Assembly: GCA_038025085.1 (NCBI GenBank)
Contig: CM076154.1
Span: 23,302,501 to 23,366,500, forward strand
From: Tetragonia tetragonoides
Lineage: Eukaryota > Streptophyta > Magnoliopsida > Caryophyllales > Aizoaceae
Reading direction: 5' to 3'
Length of the DNA stretch: 64,000 nt
Shown here: piece by piece, positions 34,501 to 46,151 of the stretch
Position numbering within the stretch: the first letter of the stretch is position 1
How the letters are laid out: each line of letters starts with the position of its first letter
Position numbers and translations under genes: made by a program
The notes under the pieces: generated by a model
Databases searched by the model: none
The model's input: the letters and a program-made list of their open reading frames with translations, nothing else
What the model was told of the DNA's origin: nothing

Positions 34501-36428
34501 TTCTTTTGTGTTGTATATTAAGAGAAAGCACCCAAATGGTTTCTTTGAATTCATTTGAGTGTGAAACTACGGCAAGGGTGTTTACAAGTACAAACAAGGT
34601 TCAACTCAAGCTTTTGAATGCAGTTACGCGTTTTAAAAGCTCATACGACTAGGGTGAAAGAGATTGAGTTCTTCTGTGTTGTATATTAAGAGGAAGCACC
34701 CCGATGCTTTGTTTGCATTCATTTGAGTGAGAAACTACACAAAGGATGTTTACAAGTACAAACAAGCTTCAACTCAAGCTTTTGAATACATTTACGCGTT
34801 TTGAATTCATTTACGCGGTTTAAGAGCTCTTAGGACTAGGGTGAAAGAGATTGAGTTCTTTTGTGTTGTGTTTTAAGAGAAAGCACCCAGATGCTTTGTT
34901 TGCATTCATTTGAGGGAGAAACTACACCAAAGATGTTTACAAGTAAAAACTAGCTTCAACTCAATCTTTTGAATGCATTTACGCATTTTGAATGCATTTA
35001 CGCGTTTTAACAGTTCTTACGCTAGGGTGAATAAGATTGAGTTCTTTTGTGTTGTATATTAAGAGAAAGCAGCCAAATGCTTTGTTTGCATTCATTTGAG
35101 TGTGAAACTACACCAACGATGTTTACAAGTACAAACAAGCTTCAACTACAGCTTTTGAATGCAGTTACGCGTTTTGAATGCATTTACACGTTTTAACAGG
35201 TCTTACGACTAGGGTGAAAGAGATTGAGTTCTTTTGTGTTGTATATTAAGAGAAAGCATCCAAATGGTTTCTTTCCATTCATTTGAGTGTGAAACTACAG
35301 CAAGGGTGTTTACAAGTACAAACAAGGTTCAACTCAAGCTTTTGAATGCAGTTACGCGTTTTAAAAGCTCATACGACTAGGGTGAAAGAGATTGAGTTCT
35401 TTTGTGTTGTATATTAAGAGAAAGCACCCCGATGCTTTGTTTGCATTCATTTGAGTGAGAAACTACACCAAGGATGTTTACTTGTACAAACAAGCTTCAA
35501 CTCAAGCTTGTGAATGCATTTACGCGTTTTGAATGCATTTACACATTGTAACAGGTCTAACGACTAGGGTGAAAGAGATTGAGTTTTTTGTGTTGTATAT
35601 TAAGAGAAAGAACCCAAATGCTTTGTTTGCATTCATTTGAGTGTGAAACTACACCAAAAATTAATACATGTACAAGCAAGTTTCAACTCAAGCTTTTAGA
35701 TGCATTTACACTTTTTAAAAGCTCATACGACTAGGGTGAAAGAGATTGAATTCTTTGGTGTTGTATATTAAGAGTAAACACCCAAACGCTTTTTTTTGTA
35801 TTCATTTGAGTGTGAAACTACACCAATGATGTTTACAAGTACAAACAAGCTTCAACTCAAGCTTTTGAATGCATTTACGCCTTTTAAGAGCTCTTACGAC
35901 TAGGGCGAAAGAGATTGAGTTCTTTTGTGTTGCATATTAAGAGAAAGCACCCAGATGCTTTGTTTGCATTCATTTGAGTGAGAAACTACACCAAGGATGT
36001 TTACAAGTACAAACAAGCTTCAACTCAAGCTTTTGAATGCATGTACGCGTTTTAAAACCTCATACGGCTAGGGTGAAAGAAATTGAGTTCTTTTGTGTTG
36101 TATATTAAGAGAAAGCACCCAGATGCTTTGTTTGCATTCATTTGAGTGAGAAACTACACCAAGGATGTTTACAAGTACAAACAAGCTTCAACTCAAGCTT
36201 TTGAATGCATTTACGCGTTTTGAATGCATTTCCAGTTTTAACAATTCTTACGTTAGGGTGAAAGAGATTATGTTCTTTTGTGTTGTATATTAAGAGAAAG
36301 CACCCAAATGCTTTGTTTGCATTCATTTGAGTGTGAAACTACACCAATGGTGTTTACAAGTACAACCAAGCTTCAACTCAAGCTTTTGAATGCAGTTCCG
36401 CGTTTTAACAGCTCTTACAACTAGGGTG
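31516..36428 (+). repeat. AT-rich ~177-bp satellite (sat177), left block
   Basis: About 28 tandem monomers. The landmark AGCACCC(A) recurs at for example 31531, 31699, 31860, 32026, 32232 and 36302, with a mean spacing of about 177 bp. Two length classes exist: about 161-168 bp and about 186-206 bp. They differ by one or two extra copies of a roughly 19-bp internal unit (TTTGAATGCATTTACGCG). A 728-bp four-monomer duplication is visible (GCAGCCAA at 34341 and 35069). Short ORFs here are by-products. No gene is present. Confidence 0.94.
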
Positions 36429-37879
36429 TGTAGACACCCTAATCGGTTCTCATCCCCTGACACCGCAACGCCCGATGATGATGGTAATGGATTTACATGG
36501 ACGTAAGTAGAAAAGGACATTGCTCGGGAATCTAGACCAAATTCCTTGAAACCTCAGTCTTTGCATAGCCCTTGTTGTAAGGATTTCAACGCCTTTGACC
36601 TTGCCTCAAAACCGCTCAATCCTGGCCCCTTGGGCCAGCCCAAGGGCAATTTCGTAATTTACAGAGCACCAAAAAGTCAAAACCCTAGTCACGCGCGCGC
36701 CGTCAGGTCCAGCGGCTGACGCGACCTGTCCGGCGGCCAGCGCGTGACAGCGGGGGCCATTAGGCCAGCCGCTGAGGCCTAGCGGCCACCGCGGGCCCCA
36801 GTTGCCCTCCATGTGGCTGCTGAATCGGGTTTTTGACTGGGCCGAGTTTTTCAGCCCTTGGCCCCTAAATCCGTCCCCCAACTCTATAAATACTCCTCTT
36901 CACCCTCTTTTGCAAGGGGTCAGTCAGTTCACAATTTTGAGAGCACATAATTCCCCAAATTCAAATATCTGAAGATTCAAGCAAGCAATACACCTAGCCT
37001 AGCACCCAAGATCGAAGAGCAATTCCAATTCTACTCGTCCCGTTCGAACAGAACGTCCAGGTTAACTATCCTGAGGGCCTAACTCTTTATTAAAACTCTT
37101 GTCCATTGTTTATTAATCATGTTTTATTTAGCTTTTGATTATGGTTGAATAAATTTGCATGCTTTGGATTTTGTACATAATTATGCATGTTTAGTTAATA
37201 TAAAGTTTTTGTCTTTTTATTAGTTTATGCAAGTTTGCATCTTTTTTTAGTTTTTGCATGCATATAGTAGCCTCCTAGGTTTATTTTAGCATAAAGTTAG
37301 CATCTTTATAGTATTACTATTATTCCATTGAAGATACTAACAGTTTTATTAATGTGCATATGCAATACATGGCGCGTTTAGCAAAGTTGGTAGGTTGGAG
37401 CGTTATTTAATGTTTTATATCATGTTTATGCTTGTTAATAGTATGCATGTAAATTGGATATAAATTGTCTAAAGCGATAACGTAGGTAATTTGGTTGATC
37501 TTAATCCGCCTAGTTGATTTAGGATCATTGGACGACCGGAATTGTATGGAATCATATAGCATAAATAAATACTTGACATGGACAAGCTTAGTAGAGGCCG
37601 TTAATACGGGCAATTTAGATGAGATTCGTTTTGTTTATTTCGTACCTACATCCCCGAACTCAATATTTAGTCCCCATGGTCATGAGACAATTCCCAATAG
37701 GAATTGGGATGCACTTTTGATGGTTTCCAATTGTTTTCTCAAAAATTGGTGGCGGCTTCTTATTTGCAAATTATTGTTCTTTATAATTAATTAATCGCAT
37801 GTACACATATTTAAGAACCATTAATTCCAACTGAATATATGTTCAACAAGAGCGCCCCGGAAAGGCGAGGGTTCTTACA
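36429..37879 (+). repeat. 5' LTR
   Basis: Begins TGTAGACACCCTAATCGG and ends GGTTCTTACA (TG...CA), immediately before the PBS. Its first 79 bp match the 3' LTR remnant at 46073-46151 apart from a few differences. It contains a GC-rich promoter-proximal section (36690-36800) with repeated GCGGC words and a TATA box at 36885. About 1.45 kb. Confidence 0.88.
36885..36892 (+). promoter_or_regulatory. LTR TATA box
   Basis: TATAAATA in the context CAACTCTATAAATACTCC, the only good TATA box in the LTR, placed after the GC-rich U3-like section. It would drive the genomic RNA of the element. Confidence 0.7.
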
Positions 37880-37880
37880 G

Positions 37881-37898
37881 TGGCGACTTCACTGGGGA
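37881..37898 (+). other. Primer binding site (tRNA-Arg type)
   Basis: TGGCGACTTCACTGGGGA starts two bases after the LTR end. It closely resembles the TGGCGACTCT(G)CTGGGGA primer sites of Tat/Ogre elements, which are attributed to tRNA-Arg. Confidence 0.8.
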
Positions 37899-38887
37899 CT
37901 TAATAAGAGGATGTAATTCGAACACTTATCCAAGTCAATAATTTATTTTAGCTATTTGATTCAATTACCATACGTGTTTATTTTCTTTGCCTCTTTGCAT
38001 CCATATCATTCATATTGCATGCATTATCTTTGCAAGATGTCGAAAGACATCACCCCGCCATTATAGTATCTACCCTTTGAGCATTGTCTATGACTTATGC
38101 CAGTGACCCACTCGGTCCGAATTACCTTTGCACATAGTCGTGTTCCACCCCATGACATTTACATGTTTCCATTCGAGATGTGTAAAACGGTACGTCTAGT
38201 CTTACGATGCACCCCATAGATGACAAAACGCATCCGGTCATGGGTTACCTTATCCAACCATAGATTGTGTCAAACTATTGCAATAAGTCTCATAGTCCAT
38301 ATCAAAGTGCTACTTGCTTTATTTGCTACATTATTAATTGTTTCCTTGCTATGTGATTAAATTCCATAAGAATACTAGGATTAGATCCCCCCTTAGGATT
38401 CTTTTATTGAGTCCTGGTTAGGGAAGGTTTCCCTTTTATTTGCTTGTTCAAGTTTACAAATAGAGTCTAGAGTCTTATCTTTTTTCGGAAGTAGAATCCT
38501 TGTATAACTCCGATGATGCTAGTGACCATGTTAGGAAGACGTTCCTTTCCATAAGAATTGAATTGCATGCAAATAACATATTCCCGTCAATGATCTTTCA
38601 CCAAATAAAAAAAAGAGTCCAATTTGATTTCATATGCAAGTCAATAGTATTTATCTTTTTCTAAAATTAAGAGTTTTATCCCATATGCGAGTCAAGAGTA
38701 TTTATAATTCTAATAGAGTCGAAAGATCATAGATTAGAATATGCTATTTACATAAAATCGCGTCTTACCAAAAGATCACCATGTTGTGGATTAGCGCTAG
38801 ATTCTCTTCCCACATTTGTTTTAAAATAAAACTTTTTATTATGTGAAGATTCTCATTTATTTTCTATCTTCTTAAACGGGCCTTTTC
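37899..38887 (+). other. Retrotransposon leader (untranslated)
   Basis: An AT-rich stretch of about 1 kb between PBS and gag without a supported ORF. It holds an imperfect tandem duplication of about 60 bp (CATATGCAAGTCAATAGTAT near 38630 and CATATGCGAGTCAAGAGTAT near 38682). Confidence 0.65.
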
Positions 38888-41800
38888 ATGTCCAGAATTG
38901 GTAGAAGTAGAAATCCTGGTACTAGGGAGTGGGAGAGAGACGAGTCCAGCAAGAGGTTAGTCCACAAGTTGTCGTTCGAACCTTCACGACAAGCACAGTT
39001 CGTGGGTCCTGTTTGGCTCGATTACCTTCGCACACCACCACTGTCACCTCAAACCTCGCCATCCAATTCACCTAAGTCCGCTATGTCTGGAGACGCCGAG
39101 AGAACCGCTGACCAAAAGATGGATGACCTTTTAGCCCAAATGATCGCTATGAATGCTAGATTCAATGATATGGAAGCCTGTGTCGCCAAGTTGGATTCCC
39201 CTAATAGAAATGATGATGAGCCCAAGCCCGATAAGGAAAAGGCCGAACCCTCCACTAAAGAGGTGTAAGAACTTCAAGCTAAGCTGAACAGGCTTGAATC
39301 TGTCCTAGGTAAGAGTCGGGCTTTCAACGACATGATCATCAATTCTGAAGGCTATGCTCCCCACATCAAGGGAAAATTGCCCACCAAGTTCTCCATGCCT
39401 GAAGTTCCCACATTTAAAGGAAGCGATGATCCACAAGATCACATTAGAGCTTTTACAACTGCATTGGGCCTTAGAGGCATTGAACAAGAGCTGTATGTTC
39501 ACCTCTTTCCCCAAACCTTGGATCTTGCTGTCAGGGCCTGGTTCTTCAAGTTGCCCACTCAAAAGCTGGAAAAATGGGAAGATCTATCCACACTGTTCCT
39601 TCAAAGATATGCTGACAATGTCTTGCCACCCATGAAATTAAGAGAACTCGACATCACCAAGCAAGGTGACAAAGAAGGATTCACTAGCTTCGTGAGAAGA
39701 TGGAGGACTAAGGTCACTGAGATGATTGATCGCCCATGTGAAAGGGATCAAATCTGCATGCTAGTCCAAAATTTGGCATCTGAATACCGCGATCACATGA
39801 AGTTTCAACCCATAACCACCTATGCCCAATTAACTACAGTGGGTATGGACATTGAAGATGACCAACTCCAAAGAGGGAAGAACAAGGTCACCTACAATAA
39901 CAACACAAGTGGATATAAAGACAAGAAATACACTAATACCAACCATGCCTCCACAAGTAGAGGAAATGAAGTGAATGCCATAGCTGATAGGCGCTCAAGA
40001 AGGTATACTCCCCTCAGGATGACTTATGTCAAGGCTCTGGATAAGTTGATCAAAGGAGACTATGTGCATCAGATTGGGCCTACTCCCGATCCACCTATAG
40101 AGAAAAGGTCACCATATTGGAACGAATCCGCATTCTGCAAATATCATAGCGGGCGTGGACACGATACTGAAAAGTGTTACACCCTTAAGGATAAAATCCA
40201 AGACTTGTTCGACAATGGCACAATACCATTGCCTAAGGATGCACCACCACCCAGCAACAATACCAATCCCCTTGGAAACTCTTTCGCTATTGACATAGAA
40301 GAAGGGTTTGATCCCTCCTATTTGATCACGCCTATTGGACAGGCCATACCACCTTACCCAAGCCCAAGATCCACGCTAGACTTCTGCGGCCTTTGGGATA
40401 GTTATGAAGAGGATAATGGGTCATATACTGATCCAGAAGATGTGTTGACTCATCAAGTCCATGACATAGCTAACGACAAAGCCTGGTATGATATCTCCGA
40501 TGATGAGAAGGAAGAAGATGACAAAGCTCTAAACTATCTCACAACGTCGGGACGCCAGTTCAGGCCCAAAAACATTTATATGGATCCATCTCAAATCCAA
40601 CCAGTAGAGCCTGTAGCCATCCCCAATAGGGATCCGGCCCAAAAGGAAGTGGCAAAAGAAGATGATGGGACCAATATCCTCAAGCAACTGCAAAGAACAA
40701 AAGCCGATATATCTATTTGGCAACTGTTAACCACTTCTATCACTCATAGAAGGGCCATGCTAGAGGCCTTGAATGCAACCACCATTTCTCCAAATGCCAC
40801 TCCTGAAGAGGTAGTCAACCTCCTAATCAAAGAAAAGTCATCCACGCCCATCACCTTTTCTGATAAAGACCTTCCACCCGAAGGTATTCACCACAACAAA
40901 GCCCTTTATCTTACTGTAATTTGTCAACAAAGGCAAGTCCCTAAGACTTTAGTAGACAATGGCTTGGTTGTAAATCTATTCCCTTTGAGGACTGCTGAAC
41001 ACCTCAAAATAGACTGCAACAACCTCGCACATTCCTCACAAGGGTTAAGGGCCTAAGATAACTCGAAAAGAAAAGTATTGGGTACCTTCTCCATGAATAT
41101 CAGTATTGGGCCCATCGAGAAAATGGTCCAATTCCATGTGATCGACATTCCAGCTACTTTCAACCTACTCTTGGGAAGGCCCTGGTTACACGGGTTAAAT
41201 GCTATGGCCTCAACTCTGCATCAAAAGGTGAAGCTATCCTTGGCAGGATCCACCTTGGAGGTCTGCGTTGATACTATGATAGCCCAGGTTGAGAAAGCTT
41301 TAGTCCTAAAGATAGAGCATAATGAGCAAGACGAGGAGTTATGGGGTTTTAAGAAGATAGCCTTCATAGAAACGATAGAGCCCACGCTCAATGTGAATGC
41401 CTTACTAAGAAAACAAGGCTACTTCCCAGGCACCACTTTGGGCCCTCGTCCCAAGGTAGCTCAAACCTCTTGGAACACCAAGATAAAAAATGACTTATTA
41501 GGGCTGGGCTACAGGCCCACAAGGCAAGAAGTTAGGGCCACATATCCAAAGTAATGGCTAAGAAAAGAGCCCTTGTGGCTAACAAACCCATTACACATAA
41601 GATGGATCCTTATCCCCTCACCCTCAATGGGAAAAATCTTCAGGAAGGCGACCCATATCCCTACTATGGATTCCCTGAACCATACACCATCAACGGGATC
41701 CTGATGCCGGGCTTCGAAGCATTTCAAGATTGCTTCCTCATGAGTGAAGATACACCCATACCTCCCAATGAGGGCCAATCCACTAAAGATTGGGCTAATG

Positions 41801-42665
41801 ACATGGCACCCAATGACTTCGGGCTTTTATTTGGTGAAGAACGTCGTCAGTACGACAAGACCACTACCAAACTTCCCCTTACTGTGCTTTACAATGAAGG
41901 TTTCGACCCGACCAAGCTATCGCCCCAATTGGGCCCGACCGCACCTCCTGGAGGCACGAGACGAGTTGGATTCCAGTCAAGGGAGCCAAGTACAAGTTCA
42001 TCATTCGCAACGGTCCCGCAGGAGGGCCCAGTTCCGATTCCGAGTCTGATTCTGACTCTGTTATCCTAGAAGTGTCGGGTAGTCCACCCCAGTCTATTCC
42101 TAAGGTCCTTAGTGATGACCTCATTGATGTATTGTCCGCTTCTATTAATATTATGAACGTCGATTTTTCTTACTCGGATTGCCTCACCGCTAATAATTCA
42201 GAAAATATAACGGAATTGCTAAAAGAAGTTATTAAAGCACTAATCGAACATGAGCAAAAGACTTCAATAGTCGAAGAAACCGAGACAATAAACATTGCAA
42301 CTAATGATGAGCCACGCCACGTGCAAATAGGCTTGTATTTAACATCTAATGAACGCGAACAATTCGTAACACTCCTAAAGGATTATACGGATGTTTTCGC
42401 CTGGTCCTACAAGGACATGCCAGGCATAGACCGCAAAATTGCTCAGCAAAACATTCCTGATTCTAGTCCTAGAGCCCAGAAAGTACTCAGATGGCTCGCG
42501 GCCCAATTCTTGGAAGTACAGGGAGAAATATACAAGAAAAGCCGAAACGGAGTCAACCTCCGCTGCCTAGGTACCACAACGGCCCATAAGGTCTTAAGAG
42601 AAGTACATGCAGGAGTATGTGGACCGAATAAGACGGGATTGGATGTAAAAACAAAAATCGGATAA
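38888..42665 (+). pseudogene. Tat gag-protease-pol remnant, RT/RNase H deleted
   Basis: Gag starts MSRIGRSRNPGTREWER. An in-frame TAA at 39266 splits it, and it continues in the same frame through the retrotransposon gag domain (KLPTKFSMPEVPTFKGSDDP...) to a knuckle FCKYHSGRGHDTEKC near 40130. The protease region follows; the active-site turn reads VDNGLVVN where DGG/S-type motifs are expected, and FNLLLGRPWLHG is its C-terminal signature (about 41158). An in-frame stop lies at 41054, and a frame change occurs near 41552. A G-patch-like segment lies near 41500 and the pre-RT motif VFAWSYKDMPGID near 42390. Sequence then jumps to the integrase N-terminal zinc-binding region (YKKSRNGVNLRCL, EVHAGVCGPN) near 42530, so RT and RNase H are missing. 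The element is non-autonomous and broken. Confidence 0.88.
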
Positions 42666-42944
42666 GAACTACGAGCAATCTGATTCCCCTAAAAGGATAC
42701 GTAGGATAACCCAATTGCAATTGGGCCCGGCCCCTTCATCAAATTCGCATCCAAAAGTTGTTAAAATTTGTGCACATAATAAACACAAGGTTGCAAAATT
42801 AAAACGAGCATGTCTCCATAAATAAATAATAATAAAGTCCGTTACAAGACTCGGCAATTCCTAAGCAATAAAAATAAACTAACTAAAAAATAAAAAGGGG
42901 CAATCCTAAGCTAGACATGCTCCAAAAGAGTATTTCCTAATAGA
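42666..42944. other. Spacer between pol remnant and antisense gene
   Basis: AT-rich, no supported ORF. It would contain the 3' end of the antisense transcript. The rest of integrase is absent. Confidence 0.6.
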
Positions 42945-44490
42945 CTACCCTGTAGCTTCGGTAGTAGGGACAACAGCTTCCATAGGTTCATCAACCTTTG
43001 GGCCTTCCACTTCGCGCTCCTTGGGAGCCCATCTCTCTCGGACCACAGGCTCATCTTCCTTTTCAACCTCCATTAGAGGATCACTTGTAGAGGCTTCATG
43101 ATCATTGGCCCAAATTTGGGGCTCCTCCTCTGGCTTAGTAGTAATCTTGGCTAAAGCTTTCTTAGCCTTTGGGTTAAGAACACTTTTCACATGCTTGACT
43201 CCCTTTTGTTTACCCTTCCCTTTAAGATCATTAGGGTTGGAAAGTCTTAAGCTAGCCTTCACCGATTGGGCCTTGAGATCATCTTGTTCAGATTTCCTGC
43301 ATGCACGACAACCCTCCGCAGTCTTACAATCCATCCAAGCTTTATAAGCTGAAGATATTGCCGTTGGGGCCTTGATATGAGGAATAGTCCACTTAGGGCG
43401 ACGATCCCATGCACACTCCCATGATCTCACCATGCTAATAGTCAGAACCCGGGTTGCAGAAAACACTATCCTTCTGTGGGATGATCTGGCGCTTCCCATA
43501 TTGCCGCATAATACGTCTAGGAAATATGTAAGTCAAATTTTGAAGACCAAGGACTTGATAATATCCTGTCTCCTTGCTACATCCGATTGCGGATTCTAAG
43601 CCCCACCACTTGACAGTCCATCTTAGCAAAGAGCACGCTTTAAGGTATCCACGCCATTCATCAATGGTGGATTCATAATAAAGCCTTCGGCGGGCAGGAA
43701 ACTGCTTTGGTTGGTACTTGAGTGCATTAGTCGGCCTCTCAATAAAACACATATGCTCCAAAAGCCAAATCTACAAAAAAGCACAAAAACAAAACATATA
43801 ATAAAGTTAGGTATCCATTAAATATTCAAACTTTATATACAAGGCAATTATTCAAGCACTCACTTGAAGGAGAAGAGGGCTCCCCGTCCATCCGCCATGA
43901 GTTGGTTCTTGTATCTTGCGATCCAAGCACATTAAGGTTTCACCAAGAACAAGAGACATAGGGGTAAAATCGTTTTGAATTTGTTCAACAATTCTAAGCA
44001 TACAAGTTTTACCATCATTATCTCCACCAACAAAGATGTACCTATGCAAGAGACATAAGATAAAAGCACGCCTATAATATGTCTCATTATGATCATCTCT
44101 TACCTTGGGGAAAAATATGTCAATCATACCATTGAGATCCAACTCACCGGTTCTTGCCACAGAAGAGGCTTGTGTCGCATATAAACCAAGATACCTTTTA
44201 TAGTAACTTTCAAGGTTGGCCCCGAGCCATGGAGTTGCAGGTGCTTGATCATGAGGAAACTCAATTATGGCAGCAAATTCTTCAGGGAGAGGGCACAATT
44301 CGTTATACCCAAACCTCAAAACAAGAAGTTTGTCATCCCAAAAATCAACCGCAGCCTCAAGGAGGTTCCAGACAACTTGCACTTGCTTCAGATGGAAGAA
44401 AGCATTCAAGTGAAAGGGCACAAGTCCCATCCTCTCTTCAGGGGTCATAGATTGCAACCACTTATTGAACTTAACTTCAAAGCTTGTCAT
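42945..44490 (-). pseudogene. Antisense extra gene: DUF7745 / plant-mobile-domain-like protein, spliced
   Basis: Lies opposite to gag-pol, between pol and the 3' LTR. Exon 1 (44490-43864, 209 codons, ATG start) contains WDDKLLVLRFGYNELCPLPE, the family signature pairing a FWD..FRFG motif with E(L)xPxxEE. Exon 2 starts at 43770. The intron 43771-43863 (93 nt) has GTGAGT at the donor and TTTTTTGTAG at the acceptor and preserves frame. Exon 2 carries YYQVLGLQNLTYIFPRRIMR plus QYGKRQIIP, like the GL+G..Y.P.RV.RQ(F/Y)G..Q.IP block of DUF7745 proteins. A frameshift near 43440-43470 moves the rest (Lys/Glu-rich tail to 42945) into another frame. Function is unknown. Related antisense additional ORFs are known in Tat-lineage elements. 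The family call is from remembered motif patterns, not a search. Confidence 0.72.
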
Positions 44491-44586
44491 GGCTGAATTC
44501 TTAATTGAGGGTTTCTCTCTCTAAAAAAGCTCTCTATTGCTACAGAATTATGAAGGTGATGTCCCAAAATCGGACTAACCCAAGGC

Positions 44587-44593
44587 TTATATA
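44587..44593 (-). promoter_or_regulatory. TATA box of the antisense gene
   Basis: On the minus strand the sequence reads CCTATATAAGCC, about 97 nt upstream of the antisense ATG. That leaves about 65 nt of 5' UTR after a start some 30 nt downstream. Upstream (44640-44790) is a GC-rich stretch with repeated GCGGC words, including a 15-mer shared with the LTR promoter. Confidence 0.65.
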
Positions 44594-44599
44594 GGGCTC

Positions 44600-45264
44600 G
44601 CACGAAACAACACGAAAATAAGGCAACCCGTCGTAAAATGAGCTTCAGCGGCCCATAGGGAAGCCGCTGAAGGCTCGGCGGCCCCGTCATGGCAGCCAAG
44701 GCCCAGTGGCCCAGCCGCTGGGCTCCAGCGGCCCCTGTTTTGACCTCCGCTCCTTCGCATCAGCCGCTGAGCACACCCCTTTGGCCGCCAAGCCTCTTTT
44801 TTCGAGACAACACTCTTCTACCCGGTTTTGGACATTTTCCTTAACCGTTTTGGACTCCGATTTCGCTCAGTTTCCTATTTTTCCTATTATTGCTACTTTC
44901 TATTATTTCCTTAATTATGGGAATCCACAATTTCCTTATTTCAATCATCATCTATTTTATTCATCCCTTTTTACACTTATTAATTTTATTTCACTTTGGC
45001 ACCCGTTCCTTTTTTCATTTTTTTGTAGGGGGGATAGGGTACACCCAATTTTAACTTTTTGGCTGTACCATTTTTGCTACATGGCTATTACTTGCGCTTT
45101 TGCTTGACTATCTGTGCATTTGCATTAGCCTAATTATATGCAGGGACCAATATGTTACAAAGCAAACTACAAATGTTTGTTGAACAAAAATGTTCAAGAA
45201 TGCATTTCATACAAGTGCATTGTCATAAAAATCATCACCCGCATCAGCATCTGAACGGAGCACC
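44600..45264. other. Antisense-promoter GC block and T-rich spacer
   Basis: 44640-44790 is GC-rich with several CAGCGGC/GCCGCTG words. 44800-45060 is T-rich on the plus strand, and 45060-45264 is mixed. A 133-codon plus-strand frame in the T-rich part has no recognisable features and is not called. Confidence 0.5.
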
Positions 45265-45856
45265 TCAAAATGATCCTCCGACCTCCGGGTCAAAGGAAGA
45301 ATGACGGGCAGGCTCTCGATACGAGCACCCCTCTCCAACATAACTCGAATCATACCCCCACGAAGAACGAGGAGGCATGGTAGGCATCATAAGAGCAGGG
45401 ACAGGGGGCTGGTAGTAAAGACCACCATAAGGAAAATACCCCGCATACTCGGGATAAGAAGGATACATCGGCATAGGCATAGGAGTAGGCTCCACAAACG
45501 GAGCCATCCTACTCCCACTGGGACGATCCGTCCGATGTACTGGCTCCCTCTCTCTCCGAGGACTCTCCTTCCGAGGACTCCTCTCGCGGGAAGGACTACG
45601 CTCAGGCTAACTCACAACCTCATCATCCGACAATACCACCTGTCGTGACCGACGAGGAAGGGGTCGACGATACTCCACCTGCAACCCACCGAACATATAA
45701 GATACATTTCTCAAAGCATACAACTTTGAAGATACAAAACAAGTTTACCTTATCCAAGTCAGCCCTCGAGCAGGTGCACTTCGAGAGAGCTCGAGAAATC
45801 CAGGATTTCACAGCATGCATCATTTTGAAGACCCTCCCGGTCTGCTCACAGTCAAG
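45265..45856 (-). pseudogene. Fragment of a second antisense gene (two exons, Pro/Arg-rich)
   Basis: On the minus strand, 45856-45749 (36 codons, starting LDCEQTGRVFKMMHA) is bounded by an acceptor TTTGCGCAG and a donor AAG-GTAAAC. A 70-nt intron (45679-45748, ending GGTTGCAG) separates it from a second exon starting VEYRRPLPRRSRQVV. That exon has an in-frame TAG at about 45607. It continues with an Arg/Ser/Glu-rich part and a Pro/Met/Tyr-rich tail (YPSYPEYAGYFPYGG) to a stop at 45265. No domain is recognised. It may be the displaced C-terminal part of an antisense ORF whose 5' exons are lost, since the LTR begins only about 220 bp upstream. Splice sites are predictions. Confidence 0.45.
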
Positions 45857-46055
45857 CTGCGCAAAGAAAAGTCAATACAAGCATAAAAGCACCAAAAATC
45901 ACATGCAGCAGGTGAAATTACGATTTTGCCCCTAGATGCCCAGAAGGCAGAGGAAGGCCCTGGATGACCTCATCAAGGTCCTCCGTCATCGGGACCTCTC
46001 CCCAGCCCTCCTTCCCGCCATAATCCCTACTTTGACCTTCGCTTTTACAAGCTCA

Positions 46056-46072
46056 GCCAAAGTGGGGGCTTC
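46056..46072 (+). other. Polypurine tract
   Basis: GCCAAAGTGGGGGCTTC directly precedes the TGTAGACACC of the 3' LTR. AAAGTGGGGG is a typical plus-strand priming tract of plant Ty3/gypsy elements and fixes the element orientation as plus. Confidence 0.7.
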
Positions 46073-46151
46073 TGTAGACACCCTAATCGGTTCTCAATCC
46101 CTGACACCGCAACGCCCGATGATGATGGTAATGGATTAACATGGACGTAAG
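46073..46151 (+). repeat. 3' LTR remnant (first 79 bp)
   Basis: Matches the start of the 5' LTR (TGTAGACACCCTAATCGG to ACATGGACGTAAG) with few differences. It is then cut off and continues as satellite (TAAGAGAAAGCAC). About 1.37 kb of LTR is missing. The joint shows TAAG microhomology between LTR and satellite. Confidence 0.88.

Larger units (their letters stand above)
36429..46151 (+). mobile_element. Tat/Ogre-type Ty3-gypsy LTR retrotransposon, defective, in sat177
   Basis: A 9.7-kb element inserted into sat177. Order: 5' LTR, PBS, leader, gag-protease, residual pol (RT and RNase H deleted), antisense gene(s) between pol and the 3' LTR, polypurine tract, and 79 bp of 3' LTR. The Tat/Ogre assignment rests on the Arg-tRNA-like PBS, the FCKYH...GH....CY gag knuckle, the G-patch-like NDLLGLGYRPTRQE segment, the VFAWSYKDMPGID pre-RT motif and the presence of additional ORFs. 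No target-site duplication is found because the right end is truncated. Confidence 0.9.

Noticed and set aside
44706..45107. A 133-codon plus-strand frame in the T-rich spacer of the Tat element
   Set aside because: Phenylalanine/leucine-rich composition from T-rich DNA, no recognisable motif, and it overlaps the GC block of the antisense promoter.
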